5,089 nt of DNA from Spirochaetaceae bacterium (lineage in GTDB: Bacteria; Spirochaetota; Spirochaetia; Treponematales; Breznakiellaceae). Location: assembly GCA_031265535.1 (NCBI GenBank), contig JAISCO010000114.1, forward strand, positions 1-5,089, written 5' to 3'. How positions within the stretch are numbered: the first letter of the stretch is position 1; every line of letters begins with the position of its first letter. The position numbers and the translations under genes were made by a program. Below the pieces are notes generated by a model. The model was not told the DNA's origin and made no database searches. It saw only the letters and a list, made by a program, of their open reading frames with translations. Of this stretch, positions 1 through 5,089 are shown piece by piece.

Positions 1-947
1 CGATAAGTTTTTCCATGATCCGCGATATATTCCCGGACGCATTCTCTATAGCCCTTCTTGCCGCGATAGAGTCGCTGCTTTCCGCGGTAGTGGCGGACAG
101 TATGACAGGGGACCGCCATAATTCAAACACAGAACTGGCGGCGCAAGGCATAGGAAATATCGCGTCCGTTATATTCGGCGGCATACCCGCGACAGGCGCG
201 ATAGCGCGGACGGCGACAAATATCAAATCCGGCGCGGTGAGCCCTGTCTCTGGAATCATACATTCACTTACGCTTGTACTGTTCATACTATTCCTGGCGC
301 CGGCCGCGTCAATGATACCACTCGCCTGCCTTTCGGCGGTTTTGATGATAGTTTCATGGGACATGAGCAATTTGGGGCGTTTTGTCCGCATAATAAAAAC
401 CGCTCCAAAAAGCGACGTAGCCGTTCTTCTTACGACCTTTGTGCTGACGGTGCTTGTTGATTTGACCTTTGCCGTGGAGATTGGCGTTTTACTCGCTGTA
501 TTCCTGTTTATACGCCGGATGGTAGAGATTGCGGATATTAAGCCGCAGAACAATGATGTTATAACCGCGCTCGCGATGGGTGATATAGAAAAAAATACTG
601 AGAGGAACATTAGGGCGCTGTACAAAAAAGATATTGAGATTTACGAGATAGCCGGTCCATTTTTCTTTGGTGTGGCCGATATGCTGCAAAGCACGCTTCT
701 GCGTCTGGCTAAGGCTCCCAAAACCGTGATACTTCGTATGCGCTCCGTACCCGCGATAGATTCGACCGGTATCGCGGCGCTTGAATCATATTTAATGAAC
801 TGCCGTAACCGAAAAATCCGGCTGATTATCACCGAAATATGCCCTCAACCTAAAAAGGCGCTCGAAAAATCAGGCTTTGTAAGCGAATGCGGACGTGAAA
901 ATTTTATTGACACGCTGGAAGAAGCAATTGAAGTATATGATCTTTAG
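1..947 (+). CDS. SulP/SLC26-family anion permease with C-terminal STAS domain, 5'-truncated by window edge
   Basis: Inner-membrane secondary transporter of inorganic anions (sulfate, bicarbonate or a related anion; the substrate cannot be told from this part). The reading frame is open from base 3 through the Met codon at 15, so that Met is internal and the true start lies upstream. Numbering from that Met (310 residues visible), residues 8-28 hold the AIESLLSAVVAD segment typical of the eighth membrane helix, followed by the family signature GDRHNSNTEL at 32-41 and AQG at 43-45. Further hydrophobic segments lie at about 82-97, 99-115, 135-152 and 153-167. A STAS domain spans about 205-305, with the nucleotide-loop-type motif AIDSTGIAALE at 247-257. 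SulP proteins are usually about 550 residues, so a little over half is present. The gene ends in TAG and converges on the large - strand gene. The family call is secure; the substrate is not. Confidence 0.95.
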   Translation, partial: ISFSMIRDIFPDAFSIALLAAIESLLSAVVADSMTGDRHNSNTELAAQGIGNIASVIFGGIPATGAIARTATNIKSGAVSPVSGIIHSLTLVLFILFLAPAASMIPLACLSAVLMIVSWDMSNLGRFVRIIKTAPKSDVAVLLTTFVLTVLVDLTFAVEIGVLLAVFLFIRRMVEIADIKPQNNDVITALAMGDIEKNTERNIRALYKKDIEIYEIAGPFFFGVADMLQSTLLRLAKAPKTVILRMRSVPAIDSTGIAALESYLMNCRNRKIRLIITEICPQPKKALEKSGFVSECGRENFIDTLEEAIEVYDL

Positions 948-977
948 CCCGCCAGCGCCCGCCAGCGCCCGCCAGCG
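948..977. repeat. 10-bp tandem repeat, three exact units
   Basis: The unit CCCGCCAGCG occurs three times without mismatch, starting on the base right after the permease stop codon. The last unit plus the next two bases forms the short inverted repeat CCCGC-CA-GCGGG (968-979). The same 12-base palindrome occurs once at 4620-4631, again next to a dispersed-repeat core. The triplicate therefore looks like a local expansion of the edge of that element. It follows a stop codon but has no T-run, so it is not called a terminator. Confidence 0.85.
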
Positions 978-1066
978 GGTTTACATGCGCTCCGCGCTAG
1001 CATACCGAAAGCAGAGTTTACTCCGTGCCTTTAGCAAGGCAAGGGCGATTGGCATACGCAACTGCC
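968..1066. repeat. Dispersed intergenic repeat, copy A
   Basis: The core at 984-1006 matches 4737-4759 (copy C) at 21 of 23 bases. Resemblance continues to about 1060 with one gap: both copies share a TGCCTT(T/C)A block in the middle and a GCG(A/G)TTGGCATACGC block at the end. The 5' edge (968-979) matches the edge of copy B at 4620-4631. Reading frames run through this stretch, but the sequence is explained by the repeat family rather than by a gene. The biological role is unknown; candidates are a non-autonomous mobile element or a transcript-end structure. Confidence 0.7.
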
Positions 1067-1240
1067 GGAAGAATTTTATGAACCGCGAAGTCAAAGAAGC
1101 CGAATAAGTTTTTAAGAGCCCCTTCTTTACTCTTTCCTTCTTCGACTTTGAGGTAAAATATTCTTCTTCCGGTCTCCAGACCATTACCCACAGTTTGAAA
1201 AATGTCAAAACAGCAGCTTAAAGTTAAAAAAATTAAAAAA

Positions 1241-4200
1241 TCAGTTGTGAAGCACGGAATCCACCAGGTTTTTCATCGCCGGATCAACATTTTTTGTATT
1301 AACGCCGGCATTTTTTAACGCGGCAGGGTCTATATAGGCAACCCCGCTGCGATTCTTTTTTATCACCTGCTTCTCTTCATCAGGGTCGGCGGCTTCCAAA
1401 TATTCAAGTTCGCCGCGGTTTGCGGTAAACAAAAAATCCCGGTATTGCGGGGGCCGGTATTGAGGGGTCTGGTATTGCGGGGGCCGGTTTACGGGCGCCG
1501 GCGCTTGTTTACGCGGTTCACTGGGTTTAGTCTGAACCGGCGTTTGCTTGCGCGGAGCCTTAGTTTGTTGAGCCCGCGTCTGCTTACGCGGCGTTTTAGG
1601 CTCAATTTTAACAGGCGCTTGTTTACGCGCTTCCTTGGATTTAGCCTGAACCGGCGTTTGCTTGCGCGGAGTTTTAGTTTGTTGCGCCTGTGTTTGCTTA
1701 CGCGGCGTTTTAGGCTCAGTTTTAACAGACGCTTGTTCCGGCGGCGGCTTGTTATCATCCTGCATATTTTCAATGGAAAACAACTCGCTGGGGGAAGCAA
1801 GGTCTATTTCAATATCAGGAACATCTTGCGCCGGTTTATTTGAAACCGGGGTAAATTCGATTTTCTTTGCGATTTCGTTAATATCTGTGCCTTTGCGCAA
1901 TGTTTCAAACGTATAATCATCAACGCCGCCTGTTTTAGCCGCGGGACGGGCCGCCGCGGCTTCTTCGCCGGTATCATCTTCATCCGCTTCGACAAACTCC
2001 TCAACATCGTACAAAGGGTCTACGCTTAAATTTGTTTTACGCGCGTTATGCGGCGGCTCATTTTTTATATCATTCGCGGTCGTAAATGATATAAATTCGC
2101 CGTAAGCAGGAACGCCAGCGTCTAAAAGCCCGTCCTGATAATGCCCTGTTTCGTCAGCATACTTAAAAGCCTCGCTGCCAAAAGGATCTTCTTCCAGGAT
2201 GCTGCTAAAAATCATGCCGGCAGCTTGTTCAACATTTTCCCCGGCAGCTTCAACAGCCGGCTTCTCCGCCGCATAGTCTTCCGGCAGTTCCGTCCAGCCC
2301 TCCTTTGGTTCCATTAGAGCGGTTTCACCCGTAAGTTTTAACCACGCGGTATCCTCCAGTTCAGAATCGCCCGGTTCTTCCGCGTACCCCTCATCGTCAT
2401 TACCGCCTATTTCTGGAATATCGGCATATTGAGGCAACAGCGGGTCGGTTTGCGCCGCCGGTTCTTCCGCATACCCTTCATCGCCATTACCGTCTAGTTC
2501 TGGGATACCCTCATATTGAGGCAACAGCGGGTCGGTTTGTGACGCCGGCTCTTCCGCGTCCCCCTCATCGCCATCTACAGCTAAGCCGCTATCAGTGTCT
2601 TCGTTACTGTATATACTGCTGGGGGTGTAGGTATGCAACGATATGTTATTAAAATCCGGTTTGGGAGAAGTGGAGAAATCCTCGAATATTTTTGTCTCGT
2701 CCAGACAAAATTTTTCAACATCTATGTCGTTTATATCGTCATAGTCCGGCGCAGACGCCGATATGTCCGGTAAATGATTTAGCGCCGGCGCGCTCTCATC
2801 CTCAACTTCTCCGAATTCTTCCACATCGTATGGCGTACTGCCGGGGATAGCGTGATTCGATAGTATTTTCTCCGTCTGAGAAATGTCCGCCGGCGGCTTT
2901 GCGGGTTTCGTATCGGCATCTTCGAATTCGGTAAGATCATACAATTCCTTAACGGCGGCGGCTTTTTGTGCCGCCGGTTCATTGTCAACATCTTCTCTTT
3001 CAATATTTTGCCGCCGCTCATCATCTTTACCGGCCTCATCCGGCGGCGCTGGTGTTTCGGCCAGCGGTTCCGGGTTTTTGACGGTGTTTTGCTCGTCGTC
3101 AAAGTCCGCATATTCTGATTCATCAGCACCTTCCAGTTCTTCCAACTCTTCAAATTCCCCGGAATCTTCATTCTCAAATTCGGCGTCAGATTCCGGCTGA
3201 AGATTATCGTCTGTATTTATGTTGTTTTTTGAGCTTAAAACGCGGCTTAGTATGGCTTCAAGTTTGGCTTCGTCAAATGTTGTAATCATGCCGGTTCTGC
3301 TGCCTATGGCGGAGAGCAGCGCGTCCCAAGATTTGTTAAAAAATGAATTGATGTATCCCTCAATATCGCCGCCTTTCTTTATTTTGACGCCGCGGCATAG
3401 TTCTTCTTTTACATCATCGCGGCGTTGTTCCAACTCGCGCCGCCAGACAGCCCAGTCCATGTCGCCCATCAGTTGATAGTATTCATTCATCAGGCTTACT
3501 TGAAGTTCTTTTAGTCTGTTCTGGACTATGGCAACAGCGTCCTGTTTTATATTGATTATAAGAAATAACAGAACGAATAGCGTGATAAAGACGGCGCCGA
3601 TCATCAAAGCTTTTAGCGTGGCGGGAAGGGCAAACAATTTTTCCGACACTACTCGTCCTACAAATATATCTTGACTCGTTTTTACCGACAGTAGAGTCAT
3701 TGGATTAGATGTAGTGTCGGGCGCGTATATACGGTTAAAAGCCGGATTGCCTGTTGCCCATATAGAGGATATCGCATTTTTAAAAGAGACTGTATCCAGC
3801 GGCAGAACGCCTATTACTATGCCGTTTGGATTTGAAATAACGGAAATATCATCGCGTACTGTTACTTGCATGTTTTCTATCAACAGTTCGCTGAATGCGT
3901 TTATCGAAACTGAAAACAGCGCTTCGCCGCGGCGAATATCCATTGAATCATAGAACGGATAGTAAAATATAAGACGCTCGTTTTCTTCATCAAACACGAC
4001 GCGCCGCATATTCATGCCGAAAAGCAGCTGTTGATCGAAAGGTATATATCCTGATACTTCAGGATAGTTTTTATATAGTATTGTTTCGGTTCCGCTTCGA
4101 ATTTGGTCGTCCGGATTGGTCGAGAAGTGTATGCGGTTTCCTTCGGCATCAATGAAGCGTATCCACTGAAGCCCGGGCAGAGAAATACCAAGGGAAGATA

Positions 4201-4489
4201 AAATTCTGCTGCGTTCATAGATGTCTTCGCTGTCCTGATTTACCCAAAAGCTGTTTCTAATGGCCCTCTCGCGCAAAACATCCGAGAATCGCTGCTGTAA
4301 CTCTTCAAGGTAGGCGTCTATAAAAACGGCATTCCCGTCAAGCTCGTTTATAAGTCTGTTAAGTATGGTTCTATCGTAAAACCGGGTTTCGATTTTATCA
4401 AAAAGGCTTGTAAATGAAATAAAACAAAAACCGGCAAATAGTACAACGCAAATGAGCAGGCTTACCGCGGCTTTTCTCGCAATTGGCAA
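1241..4489 (-). CDS. Large two-membrane-segment sensor-like protein with very long acidic/basic low-complexity cytoplasmic tail (function unknown)
   Basis: I do not recognise this 1082-residue protein as a named gene. The start is TTG at 4489-4487: an in-frame TAG at 4501-4499 lies just upstream, AGGA sits 7 bases before it, and the next Met (159) would remove the first membrane segment. Domains: basic N-terminus; membrane helix about 7-30; extracytoplasmic region about 31-290, probably a long helix followed by a Cache-like fold (WIRFIDAEGNRIHFSTNP at 109-126; second subdomain about 213-285); membrane helix about 292-314; charged helical stretch 315-370; folded-looking segment 370-420. Residues about 430-910 are rich in Glu, Asp, Pro and Ala, with a 29-residue repeat (640-706) and four YD(V/L)xEF-like motifs. 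Residues 923-998 are a basic 38-residue repeat carrying TPRK motifs, followed by PPQY x3 (1003-1016) and a charged C-terminus (1025-1082). No HAMP, kinase, cyclase, phosphatase or methyl-accepting signature is visible. The inferred role is an envelope sensor/scaffold that works through binding rather than catalysis. Confidence 0.9.
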   Translation of the reverse strand: MPIARKAAVSLLICVVLFAGFCFISFTSLFDKIETRFYDRTILNRLINELDGNAVFIDAYLEELQQRFSDVLRERAIRNSFWVNQDSEDIYERSRILSSLGISLPGLQWIRFIDAEGNRIHFSTNPDDQIRSGTETILYKNYPEVSGYIPFDQQLLFGMNMRRVVFDEENERLIFYYPFYDSMDIRRGEALFSVSINAFSELLIENMQVTVRDDISVISNPNGIVIGVLPLDTVSFKNAISSIWATGNPAFNRIYAPDTTSNPMTLLSVKTSQDIFVGRVVSEKLFALPATLKALMIGAVFITLFVLLFLIINIKQDAVAIVQNRLKELQVSLMNEYYQLMGDMDWAVWRRELEQRRDDVKEELCRGVKIKKGGDIEGYINSFFNKSWDALLSAIGSRTGMITTFDEAKLEAILSRVLSSKNNINTDDNLQPESDAEFENEDSGEFEELEELEGADESEYADFDDEQNTVKNPEPLAETPAPPDEAGKDDERRQNIEREDVDNEPAAQKAAAVKELYDLTEFEDADTKPAKPPADISQTEKILSNHAIPGSTPYDVEEFGEVEDESAPALNHLPDISASAPDYDDINDIDVEKFCLDETKIFEDFSTSPKPDFNNISLHTYTPSSIYSNEDTDSGLAVDGDEGDAEEPASQTDPLLPQYEGIPELDGNGDEGYAEEPAAQTDPLLPQYADIPEIGGNDDEGYAEEPGDSELEDTAWLKLTGETALMEPKEGWTELPEDYAAEKPAVEAAGENVEQAAGMIFSSILEEDPFGSEAFKYADETGHYQDGLLDAGVPAYGEFISFTTANDIKNEPPHNARKTNLSVDPLYDVEEFVEADEDDTGEEAAAARPAAKTGGVDDYTFETLRKGTDINEIAKKIEFTPVSNKPAQDVPDIEIDLASPSELFSIENMQDDNKPPPEQASVKTEPKTPRKQTQAQQTKTPRKQTPVQAKSKEARKQAPVKIEPKTPRKQTRAQQTKAPRKQTPVQTKPSEPRKQAPAPVNRPPQYQTPQYRPPQYRDFLFTANRGELEYLEAADPDEEKQVIKKNRSGVAYIDPAALKNAGVNTKNVDPAMKNLVDSVLHN
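1441..1485 (-). repeat. 15-bp tandem repeat encoding PPQY-type pentads
   Basis: Three adjacent 15-base units lie inside the large gene: 1441-1455 and 1471-1485 are identical, and the middle unit differs at three positions. They encode a pentad repeat giving PPQY, TPQY and PPQY at residues 1003-1016. PPxY is the classical ligand for WW domains in eukaryotes. Here it is more likely a simple low-complexity expansion, since the base-level repeat explains it. Confidence 0.8.
1496..1723 (-). repeat. 114-bp tandem duplication encoding a basic 38-residue repeat (PRKQ motifs)
   Basis: Units 1496-1609 and 1610-1723 align without gaps and differ at about 15 of 114 bases by hand count, with one block of 26 identical bases. 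They encode residues 961-998 and 923-960 of the large protein. Each unit carries three RKQ motifs, six in all (929, 941, 954, 967, 979 and 992), spaced 12 or 13 residues apart. This suggests each 38-residue unit itself grew from a unit of about 12-13 residues. The segment is strongly basic, rich in Lys, Arg, Gln, Thr and Pro, and nearly free of acidic and aromatic residues. Confidence 0.85.
2372..2572 (-). repeat. 87-bp tandem repeat encoding an acidic 29-residue unit, 2.3 copies
   Basis: Two full units (2486-2572 and 2399-2485) and a partial third (2372-2398) are in phase with the gene. The full units differ at about 12 of 87 bases by hand count and share a 28-base identical block. They encode residues 640-668, 669-697 and 698-706 of the large protein. 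The unit has the form (G/D)DEG(D/Y)AEEP, then (S/A)QTDPLLPQY, then an IPE-containing linker. The high base identity implies a fairly recent duplication by slippage or unequal exchange. Confidence 0.85.
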
Positions 4490-4496
4490 AATCTTA

Positions 4497-4500
4497 TCCT
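4497..4500 (-). promoter_or_regulatory. Ribosome binding site deciding the TTG start
   Basis: Read on the - strand, AGGA ends 7 bases before the TTG at 4489. The stop codon TAG at 4501-4499 closes the frame upstream, so together they fix the start: only an ATT codon lies between the stop and the TTG. Confidence 0.6.
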
Positions 4501-4588
4501 AAAAAAGACTATTGTGGCACAGCCGGTTCCATAATCTGATGTTTTGGGAATGTTTTAGCTAAGACATAAGCGTCCGGCAACCCAAAAA

Positions 4589-4617
4589 ATTATATCCCAA
4601 AACAAACTCCATGAAAA
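4589..4617 (-). promoter_or_regulatory. Sigma-70-like promoter for the large membrane protein gene
   Basis: On the - strand a perfect -10 hexamer TATAAT (4594-4589) is preceded, after a 17-base spacer, by TTTTCA (4617-4612), which matches four of six bases of the consensus -35. Transcription would start near 4582, leaving a leader of about 90 bases before the TTG. The -35 abuts the edge of repeat copy B (from 4620), so the repeat may have supplied or displaced upstream control sequence. No operator or riboswitch was recognised in the leader. Confidence 0.45.
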
Positions 4618-4619
4618 CC

Positions 4620-4712
4620 CCCGCCAGCGGGTTCTCATACGCTCCGCGTTAGCGTTTTGCCGCCGCTCGTTGGCGGCGGAGTAGCGTTCAGGGTCGATAA
4701 CGGCCTTAGGGG
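4620..4712. repeat. Dispersed intergenic repeat, copy B, with GC-rich hairpin
   Basis: It starts with the palindrome CCCGCCAGCGGG (4620-4631), followed by the core CATACGCTCCGCGTTAGC (4636-4653), identical to copy C over those 18 bases. In place of the middle block seen in copies A and C there is a perfect 6-bp hairpin GCCGCC/GGCGGC (4659-4664 with 4672-4677, 7-base loop). It then ends in a block of the form GCGTTcAGGGTcGATAaCGGC (about 4684-4704), which resembles the end of copy C (4830-4849). The element therefore looks modular. Confidence 0.7.
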
Positions 4713-4736
4713 GTTTTGCCATTTGCCATGGAGTCA

Positions 4737-4858
4737 CATACGCTCCGCGTTAGCATACCCAAAACAGTCTTCAGCCTCTGCCTTCAGGTCCGCAAATAGC
4801 GGTTGGCATACGCGGCTGAGGGCAGAGATGCGTTAGGGGTGATAGCGGCGTCCCCAGC
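4737..4858. repeat. Dispersed intergenic repeat, copy C
   Basis: The core at 4737-4759 matches copy A at 21 of 23 bases. The middle block 4760-4814 aligns with copy A to its GGCATACGC end (77 versus 78 bases overall). The tail at 4830-4849 resembles the tail of copy B. This is the most complete copy in the window, having both the A-type middle and the B-type tail. All three copies are in the same orientation. Confidence 0.7.
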
Positions 4859-4904
4859 GCAGCCGGCTTGCGTAAACAGTCTCCATTATACGACGTTCGC
4901 TTTT

Positions 4905-5089
4905 TTATTCCCTAGCTCCATGTTCTATTAGGTATTCAATTATAGCATTGTTATCTTTTAATCTTGCAGTAGAAAGGGCGGTATCTCCAACTACTGTCTT
5001 TAAGAAATTTGTTCTTTGATTTTCCAGCCTAATATTAACATCTGCACCATTTTCTATTAACAATTTTACAATACTTATATTTTGTTGAG
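4905..5089 (-). CDS. Ankyrin-repeat protein, C-terminal end only (5' part beyond window)
   Basis: The frame is open from the window edge to a TAA at 4907-4905, giving the last 60 residues. Two ankyrin-type units are visible. The first is the end of a repeat, IVKLLIENGADVNIR (residues 6-20 of the fragment). The second, after a short insertion, runs GDTALSTARLKDNNAIIEYLIEHGA (about 34-58), with the usual G-T-A-L turn and paired helices, then the final residues RE. Ankyrin repeats bind partner proteins; nothing here shows a partner or an enzymatic domain. The sequence is visibly more AT-rich than the other two genes. The insertion between the two repeats makes the penultimate unit longer than the usual 33 residues. 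The family call is firm; the function is unknown. Confidence 0.88.
   Translation of the reverse strand, partial: QQNISIVKLLIENGADVNIRLENQRTNFLKTVVGDTALSTARLKDNNAIIEYLIEHGARE

Larger units (their letters stand above)
948..1240. other. Convergent intergenic region between the permease and the large membrane protein
   Basis: This stretch lies between two converging stop codons. Bases 948-1066 are repeat DNA. Bases 1067-1200 hold a pyrimidine-rich tract (about 1120-1150) and a small inverted repeat, GGTCT-CC-AGACC, at 1171-1182 whose loop is too tight to form as written. Bases 1221-1240 are nearly all A on the + strand, so the large gene's transcript would run into a U-rich tail directly after its stop. 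I found no convincing GC hairpin before that tail, so no terminator is claimed. I see no supportable protein gene here. Confidence 0.6.
4490..4904. other. Intergenic region: leader, promoter and mosaic of dispersed repeats
   Basis: This 415-base gap separates the ankyrin gene's stop from the start of the large gene; both are on the - strand. Bases 4490-4617 are the leader and promoter-like site. Bases 4620-4858 are almost wholly made of two related repeat copies (B and C). Bases 4859-4904 are unassigned spacer after the ankyrin stop, with no clear terminator. A frame of about 60 codons is open on the - strand over 4555-4737, but it runs straight through the repeats and is not called a gene. 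Confidence 0.6.

Noticed and set aside
948..1066. Possible CRISPR array in the repeat-rich intergenic DNA
   Set aside because: The 10-bp units are contiguous with no spacers, and the longer repeats are degenerate and unevenly placed.
895..1107. Open frame of 70 codons on the + strand after and overlapping the permease end
   Set aside because: It overlaps the permease out of frame and then runs through the 10-bp triplicate and repeat copy A; the repeat family explains the sequence and no ribosome binding site or protein family is visible.
1171..1182. GGTCTCCAGACC inverted repeat as a possible terminator
   Set aside because: The loop would be only two bases, the stem is five pairs, and there is no T-run after it on either strand.
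1221..1240. A-rich run (U-rich on the - strand transcript) as an intrinsic terminator of the large gene
   Set aside because: It follows the stop codon directly, but no GC-rich hairpin precedes it; the only weak pairing nearby is AT-rich and lies beyond it.
1445..1843. Long + strand frame antisense to the basic repeats of the large gene
   Set aside because: Its Arg/Leu/Phe-rich repeated product mirrors the 114-bp tandem repeat on the other strand; it is a by-product of repeat length being a multiple of three.
2779..3200. Frames of 105-132 codons on both strands over the acidic region
   Set aside because: They give Ser-rich or Lys/Arg-rich low-complexity products expected from shifted reading of Glu/Asp/Ala codons; the main frame is continuous through this stretch.
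4555..4737. Open frame of 60 codons on the - strand upstream of the large gene
   Set aside because: It is built from repeat copy B and its hairpin and covers the promoter-like site; the ANAERM-type peptide it gives is just the translated repeat core.
4885..4890. Perfect TATAAT on the - strand just after the ankyrin stop
   Set aside because: No acceptable -35 lies 16-18 bases upstream, and no gene begins downstream before the repeats.

Overview
The window holds one complete large gene flanked by two genes cut off by the window edges, plus two intergenic stretches that carry related copies of a dispersed repeat. The layout is: the 3' part of a SulP-type anion permease with its STAS domain (+ strand, 1-947); a 293-base convergent intergenic region with a 10-bp triplicate and one repeat copy; a 1082-residue membrane protein (- strand, 1241-4489); a 415-base intergenic region with that gene's likely promoter and two more repeat copies; and the 3' end of an ankyrin-repeat gene (- strand, 4905 to beyond the window edge).

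The organism cannot be fixed from this sequence alone. The mixed base composition, the abundant 'CATACGCTCCGCGTTAGC' intergenic elements, and a two-membrane-segment sensor with a very long low-complexity cytoplasmic tail remind me of host-associated treponemes (Spirochaetes). This rests on recollection and inference, not on a diagnostic marker in the window.

The most interesting item is the 1082-residue protein. Its N-terminal third looks like a normal bacterial extracytoplasmic sensor: a membrane segment, about 260 outside residues with Cache-like features, and a second membrane segment. The cytoplasmic part has no recognisable output domain (no HAMP, kinase, GGDEF, cyclase, PP2C or MA domain). 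Instead it has about 480 residues of acidic low-complexity sequence with a repeated YD(V/L)xEF motif and a 29-residue tandem repeat. After that come a strongly basic 38-residue tandem repeat with six (P/A)RKQ motifs, a PPQY triplet, and a short conserved-looking C-terminus. This is the layout of a membrane-anchored scaffold or tether, but no function can be assigned.

The three genes show no obvious shared pathway. The permease and the large protein converge, so they are not one operon. The ankyrin gene and the large protein lie on the same strand but are separated by 415 bases containing repeats and a promoter-like site, so they are probably separate transcription units. The ankyrin fragment is visibly more AT-rich than its neighbours and may have a different history.
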